DNA of 64,000 nt from NCBI GenBank assembly GCA_012845835.1, contig JABAKD010000028.1, forward strand, positions 503,501 to 567,500, given 5' to 3'. This DNA is from Undaria pinnatifida (Eukaryota > Sar > Phaeophyceae > Laminariales > Alariaceae). The notes under the pieces are model-generated. The model did no database searches and was not told where the DNA came from. It saw nothing but the letters and a program-made list of their open reading frames with translations. A program made the position numbers and the translations under genes. Of the stretch, positions 21,111 through 33,900 are shown piece by piece (positions within the stretch are counted from its first letter, which is position 1; each line of letters starts with the position of its first letter).

Positions 21111-21286
21111 GGGGGGGTGCGGGTGTAGTTCATCACGGAAATTGAGCCACGGCACGCCCGGTACACACCAGCACCGGGACGACAACAGACTAACTAAAAA
21201 GAAACATGGCTGGCGTTCAAATTCTCGTGATATCCTATATATCCCCCCTCTCCTTCTCGCGAGGTGGCAGCAGGTGTTGGCCACGG

Positions 21287-21409
21287 CTATCCGGAGAAAA
21301 AGCGCACTGCCTGATCGATCGGCTTTCGGCACAAGGGACACGGCAAGCCAATCTGGTCCTCGCCGCAATCCTGGCAGCACATCTGATGTCCGCACGGAAC
21401 AAAGGTCAC
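21287..21409 (-). CDS. Exon 18: second half of the RING finger, and stop
   Basis: After the acceptor CACTCTACAG-type site, the frame reads VTFVPCGHQMCCQDCG, then LPCPLCRKPIDQAVRFFSG and TAG. C-G-H, C..C and C-P-L-C supply ligands 3-8 of a C3HC4 RING. The ending I.QA.R.FS is that of MEX-3-type RINGs. The first two ligands are in exon 17, 4.6 kb away. Confidence 0.85.
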   Translation of the reverse strand: MTFVPCGHQMCCQDCGEDQIGLPCPLCRKPIDQAVRFFSG

Positions 21410-24400
21410 CTGTAGAGTCAAAAGGCGTTTTCAAGACGGAGGGGGGGGGGTAGAGGGCCATTGCGCCGGAGGACATTCTGTCAAATTTCGAAAGAGTTGG
21501 GAGGGAGGGCATATGGCAAGAGTAGTGCTCACCGATATATCGAATGGAGATACGGTAGTAGAGAGATACATGTATTAAGGCAGTACTTCTGATGTCCGCA
21601 CGCAACAAGGATCACCTGTAGAGTGAAAAGGCTTTTCAATTACGGGGATGTTGCGCCGGCGGAACTTGTGTCAATTTCGAAAGCTTTCGAGAGATGGGCA
21701 TAGAGTAGCGAACGACGTCAGAGTACCAGTACCAACCGGCACCAGTCATTTCGGGCTTGATACTCCAGGTACTGGCAGGTCTCAGCCATTTTCAGATTGA
21801 AGTACTCCAGGTAATCGCAGGTACCCAAGCCAGTTTCAGCTTCAAGCACTCCGAGTAAGTGGCAGATACCCACGTCATTTTTAACTTCGAAGTACTCCAC
21901 GTACTGTCAGGTACTCGAGTCACTTCAGCTTGACGTGGAATGGCCGGGACTCAAGTCATTTTTAGCTTCAAATACTCCAGGTACTGCAAGGTTAAGTCGT
22001 TTTCAGTTTGAAGTACTGCAAGTACTGGCAGGTGTTCAGCCATTTTCAGCTGCATGTGAATGACGGGTACTGGAAGTTACTCAAGTCGTTTTCAGCAAGA
22101 AGTACCCCAGGCACTTGAGTCATTTAAAATAACGGGTACTCCCGGGTACTCAATCATGGGAGGTTTCGGTACACCAGTATCTCGGAAGTACTAAGGGTTT
22201 CACTTATATTATAATAACCCTAGAGAATCGCGAGAACATACTCGTCTTTATCCTCGCCGCTATCTGTTGGTGCTGCTGCCGTGCTATTAATAGATAGACT
22301 CGTCGCTCGTCCACGCTGCAGAAGGCGCCCGGCCCCCGTCACCACCAGCATCAATCATACTGCTGTGGGTCCGCAGTCGGCGGGGTTGGAGTTCCTCGCT
22401 GGTACGACTGGTGCTGATACTGGCGCCTCGCACCGCCTGATCCTCTGACTCCTTGGTTCAACAGCTGGCAGCCAGTACGCCTGACAGTACTCAACTGGTA
22501 TGTGAGCCAGATATCTGCCTCCAGCACAGCCTGTCCGTGTCGATGCCTCCTATAGAGACGGGCTCTGGGGTCACAAACTGAAAGATGTGCAGTACGAACT
22601 GATATATACCTGGTGTTTATATGTATACTTCGAAGTACGTATAAAAAGCGTATAGTACTCCAGGTACTGGCATGTGCAGTCATTTCGGGTCTTGATATTC
22701 CAGATACTCGCAGATACCCAAGATACTTTCAGCTTCAAGTGCTCCAGGTACTGGCAGGTACTCAGGCATATTCAGCTTCAAGTCCTCCACGTACTGGCAG
22801 GTACTCAAGCCAAAATTTTCAGCTCCAAGTACTCCAGCTACTGGCAGGTACTCAAGTCATTTTCAGCTTGACATCCTCCAGGTACTGGCAAATCCTCAGT
22901 CATGTTCAGCTTTACATACACCAGGTACTGGCAGGTACCCAAGGCATTTCCGGTTTCAAGTGCTCGAGGTACTGTCAAGTACTCAGTCATTTTCAGGTCC
23001 AAGTACTCCAACTACTGGCAGGTACTCAGTTATTTTCAGCTCCAAGTACACCAGGTTCTGGCAAGTACTCAGTCAATTCCATCTTTAACCCCCGACAGTG
23101 GCAGGGACTCTGTCATTTTCAGCTTCAAGTACTCCAGGTGCTGGCAGGTACTTACGTCATTTTCAGCTTTACACACTCCAGTACTGGTAGGCACTCGGTC
23201 ATTTTCAGCTGCAAGTATTCCAGGTTTGGGCATGTACTCCGTCATTTTCAGCTCCAAGTACTCCAGGTATTGGCAGGTTGTCAAGTCATTTTCAGTTCCA
23301 AGTACCCCAGGTACTGGTAAGCACTCATAGACATTTTCATTTTCAAGTGCTCCAGGTACTGGCAGGTAGTCATTTTCAGCTTCAAGTATTCCAGGTACTG
23401 GCAAGTAGTCAGCCATCTTCAGCTTCAAGTACTCTAGGTACTGGCAGCTACTCAAGTCATTTTCAGCTTCAAGTACCCCAGGTACTGGCGGGTACTTGGT
23501 AATTTCCAGCTCCAAGTACTCAGGTACTGGCAGGTACTCAAGTCGTTTTCAGCATTTGGTACTCCAGGAACTGAGTCATTTGAGTACCCATGACCGGTGC
23601 TGGTACTCTGACGACCTTCGCAGAGTAGTACTCATGCGGAGGTACAGTAGAGAGATAGAGAAATTGCGGCAGCACAACTGACGTCCGCATGCAACAAAGG
23701 TCACCTGTAGAGTGAAAAGGCGATTTTCAATAAGGGGATGCGGGGGAGGTTGTGTCGCATTTCGAACGACAGTAAATGTGGCGTCCACACGGAACACATT
23801 TCACCTACAGGCTGGTTCACGTAAAAAAAAACACAAATTCTCTCCCCGGCGAATGCCGTTCGCAATATCCAGTCAAAGGGTGAATATTCTATTTGGTATC
23901 ATACTGACCCCCATGGCCATTTTTTTTTTTTTTTCGCACACTACTACTTTCCAGCTTCTGGACAAGCCGTGGTCACAGGTGTCGTCTCTTCTTCCCCCCG
24001 GTTCTTGCCTTTAATTTTTATCGCGCATAGGGTTGCACTCATGGAAGAGGGTGACATGGCCAGTTTCTTTTTTAACGGCCTCGGGCTGTCTCTAGGAGCA
24101 AAATCCTCATCCACCAATGACAGGCCTTCATATTCTTCAATAATATTCAGTTTTTTTTCCAAGCGGAGGCGAGAAAAAAAAAGGCGCCCTTGGAAAAAAA
24201 AATGCGCCGCACTTTGCACGAACCGGTTGGAGGTACTCCAAGGCATGTCTGTGGAAAAATTCGCGCAAAAAATCGAAGAACTGACCTGCCTGTATTCAAC
24301 ATTAAGCAGAATCAGGCGAAAAAACTGGATCCTACACTAAAACCAAGAAATTTGAAGAAAACAACGTATCTTACTCATTTTTACGCACAAAACTCCAAAT

Positions 24401-27400
24401 GTCCACGCCGTTTTTGAGAGATAGACCCTGCATTTTTGCACACGTGTTCTACATGCCCATCCCGAGGCGAGACCTCCGTTTTTTTTTTGTCGACAATTTT
24501 GGTCTAAGGTGGGCCACATTTTCCAAAAACTCAAAACTAACAAAAAAACAGCAAAAAAAAACGACAGGTGACATCTTCGCAATGGCGCACACAGAAGACG
24601 TGTGCAAAAATTCACGGTCTGAATCGAGAAAACGGCGTGGACATTCGCCGGGGAATACATTTGGGGTTTTCGACGTGAATCAGCCTGCACAAGTATACGC
24701 CTAGCGACAAGGCGTTTTCAAGACGGGGGTGGGGGATACTGAGCGAAGGGGAAGTTGAGTCAACTTTCGAAACCTTAGGAGTCGGGAAGGCGTGTCATAC
24801 AGCCCCACCATCTTTCTACAGCAAAAGCTCTCGCTCTCGCCTGGATAGGCTGCTCATAGCAGGCAGGCCATAAGAGCAGAGCAGCTATTAATAGGCAACA
24901 CGCAGAGCACATATACGGCTACGCAACCTCCAACAACGAATACGCACAAGAACCCCCAAAGAATAACAAGAATGCACAAACTGCGCGCGAAAAACGCACA
25001 CTCTTCGTACACAGACAGCCAGGTGGCGCACCCCCTGAGTTATATGTGCGCTGCGCCTTTCCTTGGGCATACGCGCCGCTACGAAAAAGTCCCTATAAGC
25101 TCGTCCGTATAAGCTCCCGTTGGTCAAGGCGCGGGGACATCCCAACTCCGTTCAACCCCTGTTTTGAAAACAATGCTGGGTTTTGGAGAACACCGTTCTG
25201 CATGCTTCGAAACGAGTCAAATTCGTCGGAACCGGAGCCCGTAAGAGTTTCCCGGTGACAAGTGATCGTGTGGACCAACAGCCAAGATGGCGCTGAGTGA
25301 GCAACTACGAGAGGCCGAAAGGAAAGCGCCGGCGGACATTCCATACGATCCGGCCATTGCAAAGCGCAAAACGAGAGATTTCGTCAGGCCTGTTCGTGTG
25401 TCCGTGGCTTCCCCGCGTGGCATGCCCCCAACCCCGCCGTCTCGTGCCACCTGACGAAAGCCGACAGTCCTAAGAGAGCTCCGTGACCACAGAAGGACAT
25501 CCCAGATGACGGAGGAAAAACCCGCCGGTGAATCCACATGTTATGGGTGGAGGTACTCACTGAATCGTCCAGAAAACTTGTTATTTGGGGTAGGCGCGAA
25601 CTAAAACCGCTTCGTTCTCCTTCTGCTGCATTCCCCACACCAGTTCAAGAGTAGTGTAACTTTTGCCGGTTTTAGATTGCTGAATGAAGGGACCCCCCCC
25701 CCCTACTTCTATACTATTTTTAGAGTAGCGTAACGTATTATGCAGGTGTCAGACTCTTGAATGGGGAACGCAAAAATCGATGTGGTTCGGGAGACTCCAG
25801 GCTGAAAAAAAGCCTCGAGAATATAGATGCAAGCTTCTACTTCGGCATGTGCTTGGCTTGAAATCTCGCGGGTGTCGCAAGTATATCGTAATACGGAAGC
25901 TTATCAAAACCAAGAAAAATATAATTAGCCGCCGCGCAAGCAACCGGGCACGTAACCCCTCCGACCAGCCCGAAACGAGCTTATACTTTAGTCTATGTAG
26001 CAGGTGGTACTGCACAAGCATCAACCTTTGTCTAGCAAAAAGCTCAAACTCGCCTGTATCGGCTTCTCGAAGCAGATGGCGCACGTCTTCTTCGAATCCC
26101 TGTCGCTCTCAGAAGAAACGGCCCTCAAGACCCCCCTCCCCCCACCGCCGCCCGTGCCCGCCGTCGCAGCAGCGGTTGGCGCGGAACCCAACCCGGCGGC
26201 ACGGCAGGCTCGCTGAATCTTCAACTGCGGCCCCTTGGGAACCTGCCGACCGCGCGCAAAAGCAGGGGAAGAGGACAACAACAAGGTTTGATATGGTCCA
26301 GCATTAACGAATTACCACGGAAAAGTGTACCACCAACTACAGTTTATTAAACAGTAAGTTCCAAAGCCCGCCGCGGCAAAGAGAAACAGAAGAAAAAAGC
26401 AAACTAATCAGGCAAGAGCAAAACCCAAACGAAACAAAACCAATCCAAACCACAAACAAACCAAAAACATCTACTGACCCAACACGCCCCTCTCCCCTCC
26501 CCAAAGAAATAAACCAAACTCTGCATTTTCTCGTCCGAATCTCCTCCAAGTCTTGCCTCCTGCACCAGGGCATTGGCGTTCACATCAAACCCCTGCTCCA
26601 AAAAGCTCGTCAAGGTACTCCACCGAGGACAGCAGTCCCTCCACGCAATACAGCAGTAGTGGCCCCTTTACAGTGCTGATATGTGCACTATAGATAAATA
26701 CCGGCACAACAGCGGCAACCGGCACTACGCTTACTGCTACTACTGGTTGTCCCCATCTGTGCCATGCCATTTCACACGCACTTCAGCGGGGCACCGGCAC
26801 TACTCAACCGGCACTATAAAGGAACCCTAACCGTGTTGTTCGAGAAAACACAAAAAAACGAAACCCAAAGCCACCACACCACACCAAAAGCCAAAAACCG
26901 GAAAACACCGACCGCAATCCATCCCGCCGCACTTTAACCCCTACGCCCCCCAAAAAACAAAAAAAAACATCTCACCCGAGTCTTTTTTCCAAGTCTTTTA
27001 TCCTTCATTAGGGCGATGGCTTTCACGTCAAACTCCTGCGCTCCATGAAGGGCGGCAGATTGAGGTACCCAATCGACGTTAGCAGGTCACCCACGCACTA
27101 CAGTAGCTGTCCGTCTTTAGTGCCGGTGTGTGCGCCATAGGGGAAAATACCGGCAATATATCGGCAACCGGCACTACTCCGCATACTGCCATTACTGGTT
27201 GTTCCCATCTGTGCCATGCGATTTCACACGCACTACAGCGGAACACCGGCACTGCTCAACCGGCACTACAGCGGAACACCGGCACTGCTCAACCGGCACT
27301 GCAGCGGGATCACCTACTGCGCTATCGAAAAAGAACATAAAACCAAACCCGAAACCACACAAGCGAAAAACATCAATCGACTCAGCCCGCAAAACGTAAA

Positions 27401-27857
27401 TGATCCCAATGGCTCACTCACCCGAATCTCCTCGAAATCTTTATCCTGCATGAGAGCGATGGCGTTCACATCAAACTCCTGCTCCAAAAAGTTGGGCAGC
27501 AGGTTGAGGTAACCCACCGAGGACAGCAGCTCCTCCACACTGGCAAACGGTGGGGGGGAAGCGGTCCTACTGGGAGAAGCAGTAGGCGCAGCAGTAGGCG
27601 CAGCAGTAGGTGCAGTAGGTGTAGCAGTAGGTGCAGCAGTAGGTGCAGTAAGAGGAGGGGGGGGGGGTTGGCTATATTCGCCACCCCCGCTCGCGCCGTT
27701 TGCCCCCAGACCTTTGTCGGTGGGTGGCCCTTCCCCCGGGGGGTGGGCCTGCGGGGGAGGGTACTGGGGAGGGGGAGGGGCTTGGGCTTGGTCTAGCTGT
27801 TGTTGTAGCTGGAAGTGTTGTTGTTGTTGTTGTTGTTGTCGTTGTTGTAGCTGGAAG

Positions 27858-27903
<46 letters not shown>

Positions 27904-30900
27904 CTTGATGTTGCTGCTGCTGCAGCAGCAGCGGCTGGTGGTGGTGGTACAACTGCTGCTGCTCCTGCAGCGGCTGTTGGTGGTGGTACAACTGCTGCTG
28001 CTGCTGCTGCTGCGCCTCATGCTGCTGCTGCAAGTACTCCAGGTGCTGCTGGTGCTCGAGCTGCAGGTGCTGGTGCGTGTGCTGCTGCTGCTGTGGAGGT
28101 AGCTCGAACTGCTGCACCTGCTGCTGATGCCACTGCTGCTGCCACCGCTGCTGCTGCAACCTCAACGCTTCCTGCTGCGCCAGATACTCCTCATGGACTC
28201 CCATACCCGGCGGTGTGGCGGCCGCGGCAGCAGCCGCAGGCGCCGCGTGACGCTGGTGCAACTTCTCAATCGCGTTTTGAGTAGCCGCGTCGTCAGCATT
28301 AACTCCAAGGTGGTGGGCGTCGGGGTGGGGGGGGGGGAGGGGGGGGGGGAGGCGGAGCGACACCGTTCAGTCCGCCGTAGGGGTCTCCTCCTCTCCCCGC
28401 GATGGAAGCGGCGGCCCCGTTGCCCAGGCCCCCAAGGTCTCCGAAATCATGGGTGACATTGTCGAGAGAAGGTGCCGGCGAACCCTGTTGTATTCGCGTC
28501 AATGTATAAAGAGTGCGTATTTTAGCGGCGGGAGGGGATGGCGGAGGGTAAGGAAGGGGGAGGGAAGAGGTTCGACGGGTTGCAGGAGCACCGCGCGATG
28601 GGGGCCGGGCCGTTATGCCCTTGCACACAGGTCCCCCAATACGGACAGATATGACGCCGTTACACATACGTACACAAAGACATACGGACATTCCGGGTGA
28701 CGGTTCCGGCATACGGACCGAACTGTTCCGTACAAAAACCCTAGCAGTCTCACGTCACGCCACGCCACGCCACGCTCTGCCCCGCCGAGAACAGCCTAGG
28801 CCAGTCCAGTCCTTCTCGGCTCAACCCGACCCCGCCCCCATCCCATCCTATTCTACCTGACTCCATCCCATCCGATCCCATCCGATCCCATCCGATCCCA
28901 TCCCATCCCATCCCATCCCATCCCATCCCATCCCATCCCATCCCACCCCACCCCATCTCACCCCATCCGATCCGATCCGATCCGATCCCATCCCATCCCA
29001 TCCCCTCCCACACTATATCCTACATCCCAGCCCATCCTACCCCATCTCACAACACTAGCCCACCCTTACCTGTGAGATGGAGGTGCTGAAGCCAAGAACA
29101 GGGCCACTTCCGGTGGACGGAGTGCTGCTCAGGGGGGGCATGTCACTTTGCTCCGTTCCGGGATTGTCCGCCGCTATCCCGGAGGCGATCACCTTCCAAA
29201 CAATAAGCGGTAACGGCAAAGGGATACGGGTAATGACAAAATATAACGCTTAGAGTTGGCGGTAATGGTTGCAGCAACAGTAACAACGCAACAATACACA
29301 AGAGTAACATGTACAGCAAGAGTTGGGGTGAAAAAAAACGAGGGTAAACGTGTGATTTGGCGGAAATGTGGATACCAGGTCCCCTTCCCCTAGATAACAC
29401 CGCCTCATTGCACACAAGTTCAAGGCCACCAAAAAAAGTCCCCCAGACTCCGTTCCGTGCTGACCCGAGGCACCAACCCACCTCGGGATGTCCTTCCTAC
29501 ACCCCACAACAACACAAGAGTCTGCCAGGGGCATCGTCCCACAGTAACACCAAAAATATTGCGGAAACCATACGCATGGACAGCTTTGTGTAGGTTAGGT
29601 GGTAACGGGAAAAGCTTGCGGCAACGACAAAGGAAAATATGTAGGTTTCGCGGCATCGTGCATCCAACAACGGTCAACGTGATAAAGTTATAATGTTCCC
29701 AAGTATCAACACCGAGGATATACCACGTATACAGGTATATACATAGTACTTGCGTTGTACATAGTACTTGTGCCCCAATCCGGTCGCCCCGGTGGTCTAA
29801 TGGTTGCCCTCGAATACTACTCGCGTTGACCCTTGAGTTCGATTCCCACCGCGGTGAGAATTTGAATGTAGTCGTAGAGATGCAAAAAAGGATCAACTGT
29901 TGAGAGCGCCTAGCGGTGTGGGTACGTAGGCACAATTCGACGCGAGTCGACCAGGCGAGAAAATGCTGATTTCTTCTCCTGATAAAAACGAAGGCGCGTA
30001 CCATGGTGGGAAGGGGAGAGGAGGGGGAGAGGAGGGCCCACTATGTGGCCCCGGATCTGAGTCACTACTGGGAGAGAGGGCGAGAGTAGTTCGAGGATAT
30101 TAGATGGGACGAAGAAAAAAAGAAAAAAGAAAAGTGTCGACGGGCACCTCTTCCACCATGCAGGTAGCCAAGGTGACGCACTCCACCGAGCCCGAGATGT
30201 GAACCTGTCGCGGAACCCCATCGGGCAAGTTCTGGTATACCTCCACGTTAGCGTTGCTGTGACTCTGTAAAAACGCGGGGCAACAGGACGAAGAGGGAAA
30301 TAGGAAACATGAAGGCAATCGTGTTAAATAGTCATTGAACACAAGGCAACATAACAAGGCCGCGGCCTGCGGCTAACAGACCTTGATACGCTTGATCATA
30401 ACCTCCGATGAGGTACCCCACCCAAGCACCACCACTAACGCCACCACGAATACAACCACCTAGATAACAAGATGAGAACAAAAAACGGTAATGTTACTTG
30501 ACCATGATGCGCTCGATCATGATCCTCCTTTCGCCGATGAGGCACCCCACCCCACCCCACCATCACCATCACCACCGCCACCACCACCAACAACAACAAG
30601 CCACCACGACTACAATCAGAAACAAACATAAAACACAATGTTGCAAATACGAAGGCGGCTTTGATGCGCTTGGTCATGACTCTCTTTCGCCGACGAGCTA
30701 CTCCACCCTACCACCACTACCACCATCACCATCAACACCAACACCAACCACCACCATCACCACCATCACTACAATCACCACCTCCACCACCACCACCACC
30801 ACCGCCAACACCACCACCACCACCGCCAACACCACCACCACTGACCTTGATGCGCTTAATCATGACCCCCTTTTTGCCGATGAGGTACCCCACCAAGGCA

Positions 30901-33900
30901 TGGGGGCATTCCAGTGTCTTAGACGTATGGCCGTCGGCTTCCGAGGGAGGAGACTCCCCATACCCCGCAGTAGTCTCCTCCTGACAACAAATACCACCAA
31001 CACGCACACACAAAATACGATAAAAAATATCGATACCTGCTAGACATTTACTTCGAGGTAGCACACAGGTTTACGAATACGGCAGTGGTCCCTGTATAGT
31101 GCCGGTATGTGCACTATAGAGGGAAATACTGGCACCATAGCGGCATCCGGCACTACTCCGCATACTGCCACTACTGGTTGTTCCCATATGTGCCAACCGA
31201 TTTCACATGCACTATAGCGGGCAACCGGCACTATAGAGACCACTGCTGCATACATGCACATACCGCATCCTGCCAAAAAAAAAAAAACGCACACACAAGG
31301 ACAGTTGTTACGCATGTAGTTCGAGAATACACGAACGTATGGCACATCTCGACAACAAAAAACGAACACGCAAACACAAAGACGGACACTTTGCACACAT
31401 ACGGTACGATACAGCACGAGTATCCATAAGATTCAAACTATAGTCGCCGGCGCATCCTATTAAAACGAATACGCACGCACAAAATATGGGCCCGTCCTGT
31501 CCACAGATAAGATGGATCACATGTACAACGTTGATGTCCTCTGCCATGAGCGCTCCTCAGTACACGGACCATTTTTTTAAGCTGTATTCGTGTTGCCTCA
31601 TGAGGGCCACCTCTCTGTCCGCTGTTTCCTCGTCGCTCTCGCCTGGTCTCGCCGGCCCCGACCTTACTCATCTAACACCAACGCAAACACACACCCGAAA
31701 ACGCAACAAAACACAACGAATGATACACATTAAATCATGGAACGCCCCCCCCCCCGCTCCGTCCCCTAACCCATTTCCCTCACCTCGTACGGCACCGTCT
31801 TCCCGGTGGGGGTGGGGTGCGGCCACCCAAATACCAACCCAAACACACCCTATAAAGGAGCAACACACACCGATCATGAACCTCCCCCGTTTTCCCGTGC
31901 CGTAATCCCTTACCTCTCCCCACTACTCCTCTCGCCTCGCTCGACATCATCTTCCCGGGGCGGGTGTGTGCTGCCACCCAACACCAAACAAAAATCCAAA
32001 CACAAGAACGGAACAACGTATACAAACCATGGACCCCCCCCCCCCCCACCCTCCTTCCGTCCCCTGACCCCCCCCTTTCCTTCCGTCCCCTTGTCCCGTA
32101 AACCCTCACCAACACAAAACACCACCACATACCCAATAAAGGAGCATATACAAATCATGGATCCCCCCCCCCCCCCCCTCCTTCCGTCCCCTGTCCCTTT
32201 GCCCCGTTAGGCGCCATCTTTGCCGGGGGGTGGGACGGTGCCCACCTAAACACCACCTCAACCACACACGAAAAAAAGGACCAACACCCACAGCCGAATC
32301 ATGGAAAACCCTCCCCCATTCAACACCCCCCCTAGCTTGTAGCAACAAAAACAGCTCGCGCTGTCGCTACGATGGTAAATGTGAAGGATACGCCAGCTAG
32401 CGCTGGATTGCGAATGTAATAAAGGAAAAATTGCCAAACGACATGTGTGGAAAAAATGTGGAAATGTGGTGAGCTCAAGCCTATTTTTTTTCCATTCAAC
32501 AAACAAAATAAAAAAAACGAAAACACAAAACACAAACAAAAGGAGGAATCCCTCTCCCCCCCCCCCCCCTATCCGTCCCCTGTCCCCTATACCGCCCTTG
32601 TATCTGTTGGGGAGTCGGCAACATCAGCATAATTCGTGTTCTATGCTACCCTGCCCCAGTCACCTCGTGCGGCGACATCTTCCCAGCTCGAGGGGCGGCC
32701 GGAGGAGGGTGATTCCCGGGGGCTGATTGCAGGAGCCACTTGACCTCCTTCACGGCCGCGTCCACATGCAGCTTGCTCCCGTGGATAATAAGCTTGCGCA
32801 TCTCTCCCGCAGGCATGTTCTGGTCAACCCACATCTAAGATGCGAGATTTAGCAACAAATGTTATTCAAAAAAACAAAAACAGATTGGCAACAAGATGTA
32901 CATCAACATTTAGAACACGACTCAGAACAAGGTCAAGAGAAAGGGCAGGGCAAGGACAAGGACAAAAACAAGCACCAAAACAAAGTACAAGAACAACATC
33001 AATAACAACTGCAAAAACGTCGGCAACCACAAACACCAGCAACAACAATAGTAAAGGCAGCAGCAGTAGTAACAACAGCAACAGCAACAACAACAACAAC
33101 AACAACAACAGCAAACAACAACACCCCACCCCCGACCTCCCCTCCCAAAAACGCCGCCAAACTTACCGCCGCATTGAAGGTGCGCTGCTTGCAACTCGCT
33201 GATGTGCACGCACGCCGTCCCGATAACCTACCCGAAAATGTGGAGACGAACTACTCGGAATCAAACCAAAAATAGGCTTCAAGTGGAAAAAGGGATAACC
33301 TCCCCCCCTTCCGCCGACAAAACAACACCTGATCCCCACCTACCCTATAAAAAACGCCGCTAGAGTCATCGACGCTCTCGTGCGCGCCTGCAACTTGTTG
33401 GTGCGAACGCCCGCCTCCCCGATGGTCCAGACGACAATGCAAGGGACAAACTACCTGGTACTTGGAACTTGGAACTAGACTAGAATTACGTTACAAAGTT
33501 ACAAGCGGGAAAAGGGAATTAAGCCCTCCCCCGCCGCCCCTCCAGCCCGCCGTGAATGAACGTGGCCACACCACAAAATAGACCAATCCAATCAAAAGCT
33601 GTCATCCATGTGCAAGAAAGTACGCAAAAGGCACCGAAGTCCGCCTCACATATGGTTCTTCGCAGGATGCAGCCGACCCTTCATGCTACTCGCCGAACAC
33701 CTCACCGCTCTTCGCGCTTGGTGAACGCTATGCCTGCCTGGTCGGTGAAACCCGACGTGATCCGTCCGGGCATTGTAGGAATTCGAGGGTCTACGGTCAT
33801 GCAACTGCGGATATGCATGAAACGAGCCCCCCCCCCCCCCCCCCCCCGCCCCCCCGCCCCCCCCCCCCCCTCCCAACGCCCTCTAAACGACAAAATACCA

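Noticed and set aside
22351-22683. Possible exon with Gln/Tyr-rich low-complexity peptide
   Set aside because: Lies inside the intron that separates the two halves of the RING, where an extra exon would break the domain; no matching splice sites found.
22613-23515. Long frames on both strands, and a CRISPR-like look
   Set aside because: A 45-bp minisatellite in one continuous degenerate array. There is no split into constant repeats and unique spacers and no cas genes.
27700-28284. Plus-strand Val/Ala-rich 194-residue frame
   Set aside because: Antisense shadow of the Gln-codon stretch of exon 16.
29783-29855. Functional tRNA gene
   Set aside because: A- and B-box-like motifs are present, but the T-stem and acceptor stem do not pair. 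Treated as a SINE head.
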